From Streptomyces cylindrosporus (GTDB lineage Bacteria > Actinomycetota > Actinomycetes > Streptomycetales > Streptomycetaceae): a stretch of DNA of 54,146 nucleotides. A program made the position numbers and the translations under genes. Below, one piece after another: positions 47,252-54,146 of this stretch. How positions within the stretch are numbered: position 1 is the stretch's first letter; each line of letters begins with the position of its first letter. The notes below the pieces were generated by a model that saw only the letters and a program-made list of their open reading frames with translations, had not been told where the DNA came from and made no database searches. Where the stretch lies: positions 1-54,146 of the forward strand of contig NZ_JALDAY010000026.1 in NCBI RefSeq assembly GCF_022698165.1, written 5' to 3'.

Positions 47252-48706
47252 TCACCGCCGAGGTTCCCCGGCCCTCGACGCCTCGTCGTACTGGAGCGTG
47301 GTCTGCCCGGCAGGGGCCTGTGGTCGGCGCTTCCGTTGCAGGAGCGCCAGTGCGCACGCCAGGCCCGTCGCCGCCAGTGCCACGCATGCCGTGAAGCCGG
47401 CGCGGTAGCCCGTCGTCAGGGCAGCCGGGCCTCCCGTGACGCCAGTGTGGGAGATCGCGACGGACGTGACGACCGCGACCCCGAAGGCTCCGCCGATCTG
47501 GAAGGCCGCCGTGTTGATGCCGGAGGCGACGCCCGACTCCCGTTCGCCCACGCCGGTCAGAGCGGCGATCGCACCGGCGACCGCGCACGCCCCCAGGCCC
47601 GGGCCGAAGAGCAGCAGGCCGGGGAGGAGGTCGGGTACGAAACCGCCGTCCACCGGGACCCGGGCCAGCAGGAGGCTGCCGGCGCCGACCAGGGCCAGCC
47701 CGCCGGCCGCGACCGGGCGGGCGCCGATGCGGGTGACCAGGGCCTGACCGGCGTACGAGCCGATGACCGCCCCCACCGGCATCACGACGTTCGCGAGGCC
47801 GAACCGCAGGGGCGAGTAGCCGAGGACTCCCTGGCCGTACTGGGAGAGGGTGTAGGACATGCCGAAGGCGCTCGCGCCGAGCAGGAACACCACCAGGTTG
47901 CCGCCGCCGACCGAGCGGGACCGCAGCAGACGCAAGGGGACCAGGGGTGCTGGCGACCGGGACTCGACGCGGATGAAGAGCCAGGTGAGGAGGAGGGCCG
48001 CCGCCAATAGGGCGGTCGTGCGGGTCGACAGCCAGCCGGCGGCGGGTGCCTCGACCACGGCGTACACGCAGGCGACGAGGGCCGTCGTGGCGGTGAGGGC
48101 GCCCAGAGGGTCGTAGGAGCGGGCTCGTTCCCCGGTGCGGCTCTCTCGCAGGAGCAGCGGAGTGAGGGCCAACAGGCCCACAGCCACCGGGACGTTGAGG
48201 AAGAACACCCACTCCCAGCCGAGGACGTCGGTGAGGGGGCCGCCGATCAGCAGGGCGGCCGTCGCGCCGAAGCCTCCGCTGCCGGACCAGACGGCCAGCG
48301 CCCTGTTGCGTTCCGGGCCCTCCTCGAAGGTGCTCACCAGCAGCGACAGCGCGCTCGGCGCCATCACCGCGGCCGACACGCCCTGTACGGCGCGTGCCGC
48401 GATCAGCACCGGGGCCGTCCAGGCGAGACCGCACAGCAGCGACGAGAGCCCGAACAGGAGCGTGCCGGACATGAAGACCCGGCGGCGGCCCAGCAGGTCG
48501 GCGGTCCGGCCGCCGAGCAGCAGCAGGCCGCCGAAGCCGAGCAGATAGGCGCTCATGACCCACTGTGCGCCGCCCTCGGACAGGCCCAGGCCGTCCGCGA
48601 TCGACGGCAGCGCGAGCAGCACGATCTGCGCGTCCAGGATGACCATGAATCCGGCGACGCAGAGCAGGGCGAGGGCGTACCGGCGGCGGGTGTCGGTGAC
48701 GGGCAC
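47252..48706 (-). CDS. MFS drug exporter, DHA2 (14-TM) family
   Basis: 484 aa from GTG 48706, 6 nt after GGGAGG. About fourteen hydrophobic segments are visible. The N-terminal D-Q-I-V-L-L-A-LP motif (FMVILDAQIVLLALPSIADGL), WVMSAYLLGFGGLLLLGGRTADLLGRRRVF (motif A) and QGVSAAVMAPSALSLL (motif C-like) are DHA2/EmrB hallmarks. It should export toxic small molecules by proton antiport. It is 2 bp after a 42-aa ORF, and the two sit behind a promoter matching that of the ECF42 sigma operon next door, so it is probably a target of that sigma factor. Confidence 0.93.
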   Translation of the reverse strand: MPVTDTRRRYALALLCVAGFMVILDAQIVLLALPSIADGLGLSEGGAQWVMSAYLLGFGGLLLLGGRTADLLGRRRVFMSGTLLFGLSSLLCGLAWTAPVLIAARAVQGVSAAVMAPSALSLLVSTFEEGPERNRALAVWSGSGGFGATAALLIGGPLTDVLGWEWVFFLNVPVAVGLLALTPLLLRESRTGERARSYDPLGALTATTALVACVYAVVEAPAAGWLSTRTTALLAAALLLTWLFIRVESRSPAPLVPLRLLRSRSVGGGNLVVFLLGASAFGMSYTLSQYGQGVLGYSPLRFGLANVVMPVGAVIGSYAGQALVTRIGARPVAAGGLALVGAGSLLLARVPVDGGFVPDLLPGLLLFGPGLGACAVAGAIAALTGVGERESGVASGINTAAFQIGGAFGVAVVTSVAISHTGVTGGPAALTTGYRAGFTACVALAATGLACALALLQRKRRPQAPAGQTTLQYDEASRAGEPRR

Positions 48707-48708
48707 GG

Positions 48709-48837
48709 TCAGCCTCCCAGACGGAGGCCGGCCAGCCAGACGTCCGGTGTGCCGGGGATCCGGGGTGCGCCCAGGAGCGCGGCGAGGGCCTTGCGGAGCA
48801 GGTCGGTGGTGCGGCGGGGGTGCGTGGTGGCGGTCAT
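48709..48837 (-). CDS. Small ORF of 42 aa upstream of MFS exporter
   Basis: ATG 48837 follows GGGAG by 6 nt, and the frame ends TGA 48709, just before the ribosome-bound GTG of the exporter. The product starts MTATTHPRRTTDLLRKALAA and continues GAPRIPGTPDVWLAGLRLGG. Third positions are almost all G or C. It has an amphipathic helix but no signal or full membrane segment. It may be a regulatory small protein or a translational leader whose reading couples to the exporter. I do not recognise it. Confidence 0.55.
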   Translation of the reverse strand: MTATTHPRRTTDLLRKALAALLGAPRIPGTPDVWLAGLRLGG

Positions 48838-48871
48838 CTCGGGCTCCCGTGTCGTGGGTCGTTTCACCCCA

Positions 48872-48900
48872 CCGACGAACGGGGGTCACGCCGATCGACA
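48872..48900 (-). promoter_or_regulatory. ECF42-type promoter of the small ORF-MFS pair
   Basis: On the minus strand TGTCGA (48900-48895) and CGTCGG (48877-48872) are separated by 17 nt. The promoter at 51245-51273 has the same two hexamers at the same spacing, and most flanking bases agree (CCGTTCGTCGGTGGGGTG). The -35 lies within the last codons of the sigma gene. The start codon of the small ORF is 34 nt downstream of the -10. Confidence 0.7.
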
Positions 48901-50145
48901 CTCCGCGAGCCGTTTTTCGAGGAACCTCCGCTCGGCCTCGTTCTCCACCAGCTCCAGCGCCCGTTCGTACGCCTTCGCCGCCTCCTCGGCGCGTCCGGCG
49001 CGGCGCAGCAGGTCGGCGCGGGTGGCGGGCAGCAGGTGGTAGTCGGTCAGGTCGCCCTCCTGTTCGAGCTCGGCGAGCAGCGCGAGGCCGGCTTCCGGGC
49101 CGTCGGCCATGCCGACGGCCACCGTGCGGTTGAGGCGGACCACGGCGGAGGGCACGAAGCGCGCGAGTTCGCCGTACAGGCCCGCGATGTCGGCCCAGTC
49201 CGTCTCCTCCGCCGTGGGGGCGGTGGCATGGCAGGCGGCGATGGCGGCCTGGATCTGGTACGGCCCGGGCCGGCCGCGGCGCAACGCGGTCTCCAGCAGG
49301 GCCGTGCCCTCGGCGATCTCGGCGCGGTCCCAGGCCGTACGGTCCTGGTCCTCCAGGGTGACCAGGTCGCCGGCCGCGTCCACGCGCGTGTGCCTGCGCG
49401 CGTCGTGCAGCAGCAGGAGGGCGAGCAGGCCCGTCGTCTCGGGCTCGTCGGGCATCAGACGGGCCAGTACGCGCGCGAGGCGGACGGCCTCCGCGCAGAG
49501 GTCGGTGCGCACGAGGTCGGCGCCGGTCGTGGCGGCGTATCCCTCGTTGAAGAGGAGGTAGAGGACGCCGAGCACGCCCGTGGTGCGTTCGGGCAGGAGG
49601 TGGGCGGGCGGCACCCGGTACGGGATGCCCGCGTTGCGGATCTTCTTCTTGGCGCGCACCAGGCGCTGCGCCATCGTCGCCTCGGGGACCAGGAAGGCGC
49701 GGGCGATCTCCGGTGTGGTCAGTCCGGCGAGGGTGCGCAGGGTGAGCGCGACCCGGGCCTCGATGGGCAGGGCGGGATGGCAGCAGGTGAAGATCAGCCG
49801 CAGCCGGTCGTCCTCGACGCCGCTGTCGTCACCGTCGTACTCCGGGTCGTACGGCTCCTCGTCCCGCGCCAGCACCGCCGCCTCCCGGAGTTTGGCCGCG
49901 CCCACCGCCTCCCGGCGCAGTACGTCGAGGGCGCGGTTGCGGGCTGTCGTGGTCAGCCAGGCGCCGGGGCGGCGCGGGACGCCGTCGCGCCGCCACCGGT
50001 CCAGGGCCTGGGCGAAGGCGTCCTGCGCGCACTCCTCGGCGAGGTCCCAGTCGCCGGTCACCCGGATCAGGGTGGCGACGACCTGGCCCCAGTCCTCGCG
50101 GAAGGCGGCGGCGACGGCCGCCTCGACGTCGTCCGTGCCGCTCAC
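48886..50145 (-). CDS. ECF42-type RNA polymerase sigma factor with TPR-like C-terminal extension
   Basis: 419 aa from GTG 50145. Sigma region 2 (AAFREDWGQVVATLIRVTGDWDLAEECAQDAFAQALDRW) and region 4 (RTLAGLTTPEIARAFLVPEATMAQRLVRAKKKI) occupy the first 180 residues. The rest is a helical extension with TDLCAEAVRLARVLARLMPDEPE, YQIQAAIAACHA and LLPATRADLLRRAGRAEEAAKAYERAL, the SnoaL-free, TPR-like tail of the ECF42 group. ECF42 factors lack an anti-sigma gene and are encoded with YCII (DGPF) proteins, as here: two lie directly upstream in the same operon. Control probably acts through the tail. Confidence 0.92.
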   Translation of the reverse strand: MSGTDDVEAAVAAAFREDWGQVVATLIRVTGDWDLAEECAQDAFAQALDRWRRDGVPRRPGAWLTTTARNRALDVLRREAVGAAKLREAAVLARDEEPYDPEYDGDDSGVEDDRLRLIFTCCHPALPIEARVALTLRTLAGLTTPEIARAFLVPEATMAQRLVRAKKKIRNAGIPYRVPPAHLLPERTTGVLGVLYLLFNEGYAATTGADLVRTDLCAEAVRLARVLARLMPDEPETTGLLALLLLHDARRHTRVDAAGDLVTLEDQDRTAWDRAEIAEGTALLETALRRGRPGPYQIQAAIAACHATAPTAEETDWADIAGLYGELARFVPSAVVRLNRTVAVGMADGPEAGLALLAELEQEGDLTDYHLLPATRADLLRRAGRAEEAAKAYERALELVENEAERRFLEKRLAECRSA

Positions 50146-50474
50146 TCCCAGACCGGCCGCACCTCGACCGAGCCGCCGTCGGAGGCGGCCGGGTGCCGGG
50201 CGGCCAGCGCGATGGCCTCGTCGAGGTCCGCCACGTCGATGAAGTCGATCCCCGCGATGTACTCCTTGGTCTCCGCGAACGGCCCGTCGCTGAGCAGCAC
50301 TTCGTCGCCCCGGACGCGCACGGTGGTGGCGTCGGCGGGCGGCCGCAGCCGTGCCCCGCCGGTCACCCGGCCCGCCTGCGCGAAGTACGCGGCGAACCGC
50401 GGATCGCCGGCGTGCTCCGCCGGGCTGCGCTCCTCGCCGCCGACCGGGGAGCAGAACAGCAGGGCGTACTTCAT
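50142..50474 (-). CDS. YCII-family (DGPF) protein
   Basis: 110 aa. It has the small ferredoxin-like YCII fold with MKYALLFCSP at the start, the DGPF signature in LLSDGPFAETKEYIAGIDFIDVADLDEAIALAARHPA, and VEVRPVWE at the end. It overlaps the sigma gene by 4 nt and the upstream YCII gene by 1 nt, so all three are translated together. YCII proteins are the standard partners of ECF42 sigma factors; they may help tune or sense the inducing signal, but the mechanism is unknown. Confidence 0.92.
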   Translation of the reverse strand: MKYALLFCSPVGGEERSPAEHAGDPRFAAYFAQAGRVTGGARLRPPADATTVRVRGDEVLLSDGPFAETKEYIAGIDFIDVADLDEAIALAARHPAASDGGSVEVRPVWE

Positions 50475-51208
50475 CACGACTCCTCCGGGTCCTCGGTGTC
50501 GGTCAGCAGCGTGACGTGCTCGTGGACGATCGCCCAGCGCAGGCCGAGGTCGCGGTAGCCGGTGGTGACGCGCAGGACGTCGTCGAGCGGGGTGCCGTCG
50601 GCCCGGGTGGCGCGCATCCGGACCCGGGCGTGGGAGAGGGCGATGCTCTCGTCGGCGTGCACGCTCAGCTCCAGCACCTCGCGGGTCACGGGTCCGGAGG
50701 TGTCCGTGAGCATCTCCTGTACGGCCTTGCGGTAGGCGTCGATGCCGCGGTGGGCGCGGTGGCCGCCGAAGACCTCCACGTCGAGGGCGTAGCAGGCCAG
50801 CATCCGCTCGACGTCCCGCTCGCGGGCCGCCTCGGTGAGCTCCGCGTCGAGGGCGCGGACCGCGGTCTCGGGGTCCTCCTCGTCCCCCATGGGCCAGAAG
50901 GGTCGTACCTCCATGGCGCCGATGGTGGCCACGGGGTGCCTGGCGGCGGCCTGCACCGCCTCCTCCAGGCTGTCGCACTCGAGGACGTCGAATCCGGCGA
51001 CGTACTCCTTGGTCTCCGCGAAGGGGCCGTCGGTGCGCAGCACCTCGCCGTCGCGCACCCGCACGGTGACCGCCTCCGCGGGCAGGGCCAGCCGGTGGCC
51101 GTGCAACCGGACGCCGCGTTCTCCGAGGTCCTCCACCCAGGGCTCGACAGGTGGCATGTCCGAGGCGTCGGCGGTGTCGTCGCCGCAGACGAGCAGCATG
51201 TACTTCAT
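50474..51208 (-). CDS. YCII-SnoaL fusion protein
   Basis: 244 aa. Residues 1-110 are a YCII domain (MKYMLLVCGD, LRTDGPFAETKEYVAGFDVLECDSLEEAVQAAARHPVA, MEVRPFWP). Residues 118-240 are a SnoaL/NTF2-like domain (ALDAELTEAARERDVERMLACYALDVEVFG, LRWAIVHEHVTLLTDT) of the kind found at the end of ECF41-type sigma factors. It is the first gene of the sigma operon, 36 nt downstream of an ECF42-type promoter. This is an unusual fusion of a YCII sensor with a domain elsewhere used to control ECF sigma activity, which suggests a direct role in regulating the sigma factor encoded two genes later. Confidence 0.88.
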   Translation of the reverse strand: MKYMLLVCGDDTADASDMPPVEPWVEDLGERGVRLHGHRLALPAEAVTVRVRDGEVLRTDGPFAETKEYVAGFDVLECDSLEEAVQAAARHPVATIGAMEVRPFWPMGDEEDPETAVRALDAELTEAARERDVERMLACYALDVEVFGGHRAHRGIDAYRKAVQEMLTDTSGPVTREVLELSVHADESIALSHARVRMRATRADGTPLDDVLRVTTGYRDLGLRWAIVHEHVTLLTDTEDPEES

Positions 51209-51244
51209 GGGTCCTCCCGGTCGTCATGAGCTTCCTACACCCCA

Positions 51245-51273
51245 CCGACGAACGGCACCCACCCGAATCGACA
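51245..51273 (-). promoter_or_regulatory. ECF42-type promoter of the YCII-sigma operon
   Basis: TGTCGA (51273-51268) and CGTCGG (51250-51245) on the minus strand, 17 nt apart, precede the YCII-SnoaL start by 36 nt. Matching spacing and flanks to the site at 48872-48900 indicate autoregulation by the sigma factor. Confidence 0.7.
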
Positions 51274-51300
51274 CCACCACCGAATCCGCCCCGGACCGTC

Positions 51301-52359
51301 TCACGACATGCCGTCGGCCTCCCGCACCAGCTCGATGGCCCGGGCCAGCGTGGCGAGCCGGGCGTCCAGGGTCTCTCCGGCCGGATACAGGCGTACGGTG
51401 TCCACGCCCGCGTCCCGCCACACGCGCAGCCGCTCGCGCACCATCGGCTCGGTGCCGATGAGCGTCGTGCCGAGCACCATCTCGTCGGTGACGAGGGCGG
51501 CAGCCCCGTCCCGGTCCCCGGCCTGCCAGCGCTCGCGCACCTCGGCGGCAGCCTCGGCCCAGCCCTGGCGGCTGTAGGCGTCGTTGTAGAAGTTGACCGA
51601 CGCCGAGCCCATGCCGCCCAGGCTGAAGGCGAGTTCCTTCTTGCGGCCGGCGACCATGGCGCCCAGTGCTTCCTCGTCGGGGGCGAAGGCCACCTCGGCG
51701 CCCTGGCAGACGTCCAGGTCGGCGCGGACGCGGCCCCGGCGGGCGAGGCCCTCGTCGAGGTGGGCGAAGTAGGCGTCGGCCGCGCCCTCGGGCACGAAGC
51801 TGGTGCCGAGCCAGCCGTCGGCGAGCTCGCCGGTCAGCCGCAGCATGGCCGGGGACAGGGCGGCGAGGTAGACGGAGATGTCGTGCTCGGCCCGCGTCGA
51901 CAGACGCATGGGGACGGCGTCGCCGCCGGGCAGCGGGATGGTGAACTCCGTTCCGGAGTAGGCGAGTCGGCCGCCTTCGAGGACGCGGTGCACGATCTCG
52001 ACGGTCTCCCGGACGCGGGCCAGCGGGCGGGCGAAGGGCACCCCGTGCAGCCCCTCCATCACCTGCGGGCCGGATGCCCCGAGGCCGAGCAGGAAGCGTC
52101 CGCCGGAGAGGTTCGACAGCGTGATCGCGGTCTGGGCGACGGCCACCGGGGTGCGGGTGCCGACCTGGATGACGCCGGAGCCCAGCAGCATCCGGTCGGT
52201 GCGGGCCGCGTAGTACCCGAGGGCGGAGGGCGCGTCGGAGCCCCAGGCCTCGGCCACCCAGCACACGTCCAGGCCCAGCTTCTCGGCCTCGACCACGAAG
52301 TCGGTCTGCTGCGACCAGTGTTCACCGCCGGAGGCCTCGACCGTGGTCGCGGTGCGCAT
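51301..52359 (-). CDS. LLM-class F420-dependent oxidoreductase
   Basis: 352 aa. The luciferase-like TIM barrel shows VEAEKLGLDVCWVAEAWGSDAPSALGYYAARTDRMLLGSGVIQVGTRTP, the N-terminal sheet and helix pattern of F420-dependent glucose-6-phosphate dehydrogenase-like and mycobacterial MSMEG enzymes. LSGGRFLLGLGASGPQVMEG is the family core and VYLAALSPAMLRLTGELADGWLG binds near the F420 phosphate. Its ATG overlaps the stop of the SRPBCC gene by one base, so the two are translationally coupled and probably act on the same small, lipophilic substrate. Confidence 0.88.
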   Translation of the reverse strand: MRTATTVEASGGEHWSQQTDFVVEAEKLGLDVCWVAEAWGSDAPSALGYYAARTDRMLLGSGVIQVGTRTPVAVAQTAITLSNLSGGRFLLGLGASGPQVMEGLHGVPFARPLARVRETVEIVHRVLEGGRLAYSGTEFTIPLPGGDAVPMRLSTRAEHDISVYLAALSPAMLRLTGELADGWLGTSFVPEGAADAYFAHLDEGLARRGRVRADLDVCQGAEVAFAPDEEALGAMVAGRKKELAFSLGGMGSASVNFYNDAYSRQGWAEAAAEVRERWQAGDRDGAAALVTDEMVLGTTLIGTEPMVRERLRVWRDAGVDTVRLYPAGETLDARLATLARAIELVREADGMS

Positions 52360-52886
52360 CAGCTCTCCGCCAGCTGCTTGATGCGGTCGAGGGTGAGGGT
52401 GATGTTCTGCTCGATCTCCCGCATGCGTACGAACACGATCTGCTGTTCCTTCTCCGGCATCCGGTCGATGGCCGGGGAGAGCCCGGACCGGCCGGGGCCC
52501 ATCTGCATCCACTCCGACAGCTCGGTGCCGCCGTCTCCGGCATGGACCCTGAAGCGCCAGATCGCCGTCGGGTCGGCGGGGTCCTCCACCGCCCAGGCGA
52601 GGACACGGCCCGGTTCGCACTCGATGACGTGCGAGGTGGTGGCCCACTCGCCGAACGCCTCGTGCTTGCTGCGGCCCAGGAACCGGGCGCCGACCACGGG
52701 CCCGGTGGCGCCGTCGAGCCACTCGACCGACTGGAGTTCGCGGCTCATGCTCGGCATCAGCCCGATGTCCGCGACCAGCGCCCACACCCGCTCGGGAGGG
52801 GCGTCGATCCAGGTTCGCACCTCGACCGTGGGCTTGTCTGTGTAGCGCGCGCCCGTCCACTTCACGCCGGCCGGCCTCCTCGCCAT
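52359..52886 (-). CDS. SRPBCC-family (polyketide cyclase/START-like) protein
   Basis: 175 aa. VEVRTWIDAPPERVWALVADIGLMPSMSRELQSVEWLDG is the classic SRPBCC start; GRVLAWAVEDPADPTAIWRFRV and ELSEWMQMGPGRSGLS continue the helix-grip fold. It would enclose a hydrophobic ligand in a deep pocket, as cyclases and dehydratases of aromatic polyketides or lipid-binding proteins do. The ATG follows GGAGG. It leads a two-gene operon with the LLM oxidoreductase, divergence from which would be a natural pocket-and-reductase pair. Confidence 0.85.
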   Translation of the reverse strand: MARRPAGVKWTGARYTDKPTVEVRTWIDAPPERVWALVADIGLMPSMSRELQSVEWLDGATGPVVGARFLGRSKHEAFGEWATTSHVIECEPGRVLAWAVEDPADPTAIWRFRVHAGDGGTELSEWMQMGPGRSGLSPAIDRMPEKEQQIVFVRMREIEQNITLTLDRIKQLAES

Positions 52887-52959
52887 CGGGGAGTCTGACC
52901 TCCAGAGTTGCGTGATGAGACTCGCCGTGTCAATGACCTTCGGATTCAGGCGGTGCCAT

Positions 52960-53460
52960 TCAGGCCGCGCCGAAGCGGCGTTGCACGTCCGGCCGTTGCC
53001 GCAGCCGTTCCGGAAAGCCGGGCCCCATCCGCATCGTCGTCCCCTCGGCCGTCATCGGCTCCCGGCAGCCGCCGCAGACGACCTCGGCCTCGGCGTCCCG
53101 GCCGCAGGAGTGGTGGTGGAAGACGATCGGAGCGCCCTCCTCCCCCGCCAGCCACCGGTCGCCCCACCGGGCCATCGCGGCGAGCACGCCGAAGAAGTCC
53201 CGCCCCTTGTCGGTCAACACGTAGTCGTAGCGCCTGGGTTCGTCCTGGTAGAGCCGCTTGTCGAGGAGGCCTTCGTCGACCAGCCGGCGCAGGCGGTCGG
53301 CGAGGGTGTTGCGGGCGATGCCCAACTCCCGCCGGAAATCGTCGAATCGGTGGATCCCGTAGAAGGCCTCGCGCAGTACGAGAGGCGTCCACGCGTCACC
53401 CAGCAGATCCATGGTCCTCGCGATGGAGCACGGCCAGTCCGAGAACGACGTCCTTTTCAT
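52960..53460 (-). CDS. HxlR-family transcriptional regulator
   Basis: 166 aa. The HxlR winged helix fills residues 8-100: CSIARTMDLLGDAWTPLVLREAFYGIHRFDDFRRELGIARNTLADRLRRLVDEGLL, with the wing YDYVLTDKGRDFF. The C-terminal 50 residues hold HHHSCGRDAEAEVVCGGC, a Cys/His cluster that could bind zinc or sense oxidants. It lies 73 bp downstream of the SRPBCC-LLM pair in the same direction and is divergent from the ricin-lectin enzyme gene; either may be its target. Confidence 0.9.
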   Translation of the reverse strand: MKRTSFSDWPCSIARTMDLLGDAWTPLVLREAFYGIHRFDDFRRELGIARNTLADRLRRLVDEGLLDKRLYQDEPRRYDYVLTDKGRDFFGVLAAMARWGDRWLAGEEGAPIVFHHHSCGRDAEAEVVCGGCREPMTAEGTTMRMGPGFPERLRQRPDVQRRFGAA

Positions 53461-53556
53461 GCCTTCACGGTAGCCACCCCACCATGAGACCCACGGTTTC
53501 GGCCATCAACTTCATTCCTTTCCTTAAGTGTTGACGGTTGTCGATACGACCTGTCA

Positions 53557-53568
53557 TGGTCTGGACCA
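53557..53568. promoter_or_regulatory. DasR-like (dre) site in front of ricin-lectin enzyme gene
   Basis: TGGTCTGGACCA differs from the DasR element TGGTCTAGACCA at one base. It is 50 bp upstream of the ATG and 20 bp after a TTGACG that could be a -35 hexamer (53531-53536). Streptomyces chitinase promoters carry such sites. Confidence 0.55.
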
Positions 53569-53618
53569 GCTCGAACCTCACCCCACCTTCCGCAGCCTCC
53601 CGAGGAGCGAGGTCCACC

Positions 53619-54146
53619 ATGCCCACCCCCCACCTGACCCCCTTCCGGCTCAGACGCCTCGCCGTCGTCGCCGCTCTCGCCGCACTGCTCACCGCGCTGT
53701 TGAACATCACACCCGCCGTCGCCGCGGAGGGCCGGATCACCGGACTGGCCGGCAAGTGCGTCGACGTGGCGGGCGCGAGCAGCGCCAACGGGACGGCCGT
53801 ACAGCTCTACGACTGCAACGGGACCAGCGCCCAGAACTGGTCCAACCCGGGTGACGGCACCCTGCGTGCGCTCGGCAAGTGTCTCGACGTGGTGGACCGC
53901 GGCACCGCCGACGGGGCCGCCGTACAGCTGTGGGACTGCTCGGGCGGCGCCAACCAGCAGTGGGTGGTCACCGCGGCCAACGACATCGTGAACCCGGCCG
54001 CGAACAAGTGCCTGGACGTGCGCGACAACAACAGCGCCAACGGCACGCGGCTGCAGATCTGGACCTGCGCGGGCACCGCGAACCAGAAGTGGAGCGCGCC
54101 CGCGAGCGGCGGAGGCGGCGGCAACCCGTCGGGCTTCGTGGTGAGT
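53619..54146 (+). CDS. Secreted ricin-B lectin enzyme, N-terminal part (probable GH19 chitinase)
   Basis: 176 codons are visible; the gene runs off the right edge. A Sec signal peptide (RRLAVVAALAALLTALLNIT to AVA) is followed by a beta-trefoil lectin domain with three repeats, each with GKCLDV/GKCVDV/NKCLDV, an AVQLWDC-type strand and a QxW motif (AQNW, NQQW, NQKW). A Gly/Pro linker then leads to SGFVVS, which is how family 19 chitinase catalytic domains of Streptomyces begin. The chitinase call rests on those few residues, the domain order and the DasR-like promoter site. Other lectin-linked hydrolases remain possible. GAGGAG precedes the ATG. Confidence 0.75.
   Translation, partial: MPTPHLTPFRLRRLAVVAALAALLTALLNITPAVAAEGRITGLAGKCVDVAGASSANGTAVQLYDCNGTSAQNWSNPGDGTLRALGKCLDVVDRGTADGAAVQLWDCSGGANQQWVVTAANDIVNPAANKCLDVRDNNSANGTRLQIWTCAGTANQKWSAPASGGGGGNPSGFVVS

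Overview
This is a high-GC (roughly 70% or more) actinobacterial chromosome segment, almost certainly Streptomyces. Third codon positions are nearly all G or C, GTG starts are common, and many regulators and secreted enzymes are interspersed. The families present (ECF42 sigma factor with YCII partners, MEDS/STAS proteins, PP2C-type phosphatases, GH75 chitosanase, ricin-B lectin enzyme) are typical of the genus. No rRNA, tRNA, CRISPR array, insertion sequence or prophage was seen. Functions rest on reading translated proteins by eye, with no database search.

Layout. (1) 1-4.43 kb is a dormancy/hypoxia-type island: an SQR-like flavoprotein, DoxX, a tandem universal stress protein, a STAS anti-sigma antagonist, an Acg-type nitroreductase and an Rv1733c-type membrane protein. 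Four copies of a GGGAC-N4-GRCCC inverted motif sit in its intergenic gaps and resemble the DevR/DosR-OsdR box. (2) 4.56-6.6 kb is a PEP-dependent dihydroxyacetone kinase operon (dhaKLM). (3) 6.6-8.1 kb is a divergent TetR/SDR pair with a clear operator. (4) 8.1-10.9 kb holds a GH75 chitosanase, an FnIII lipoprotein behind a DasR-like site, and a small secreted anchored protein. (5) 10.9-13.5 kb is an apparent fadH-padR operon behind a perfect palindrome. (6) 13.6-23.8 kb is mixed: secreted proteins, a PAS-GAF-PP2C phosphatase, a HemK-like methyltransferase, a MarR regulator with a remnant gene beside it, a molybdo-oxidoreductase/flavoreductase pair and a second Rv1733c-type protein. (7) 24-28.5 kb carries an amidohydrolase of the 8-oxoguanine deaminase type, an acetyl esterase, a serine beta-lactamase-like hydrolase and a HutC-type GntR regulator. 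(8) 28.6-34.8 kb carries a MEDS-STAS protein, a STAND ATPase lacking a DNA-binding domain, a methyltransferase, an NTF2-like protein and a large Tat-exported beta-helix protein.

(9) 35.1-47.1 kb is the most distinctive block: two divergent catabolic operons. Leftward are FAH-family hydrolase, extradiol dioxygenase, HisD-like dehydrogenase and SDR. Rightward are ABM protein, FAD monooxygenase, ACMSD-like amidohydrolase, cyclase, BBE-type flavo-oxidase and a second FAH protein, then a LysR regulator and another SDR. A 16-bp element repeated at 14 of 16 positions lies in both the divergent promoter and the lysR promoter, which ties the locus into one regulon. The set fits oxidation and meta-cleavage of an aromatic compound, but the substrate cannot be read from sequence.

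(10) 47.2-51.3 kb is an ECF42 sigma module. Two promoters with identical -35-like (TGTCGA) and -10-like (CGTCGG) elements and identical 17-bp spacing drive the YCII-YCII/SnoaL-sigma operon and, separately, a 42-aa small ORF plus MFS exporter. (11) 51.3-54.1 kb has an F420-type LLM oxidoreductase coupled to an SRPBCC protein, an HxlR regulator, and the start of a secreted ricin-B lectin enzyme (probably a GH19 chitinase) behind a second DasR-like site.
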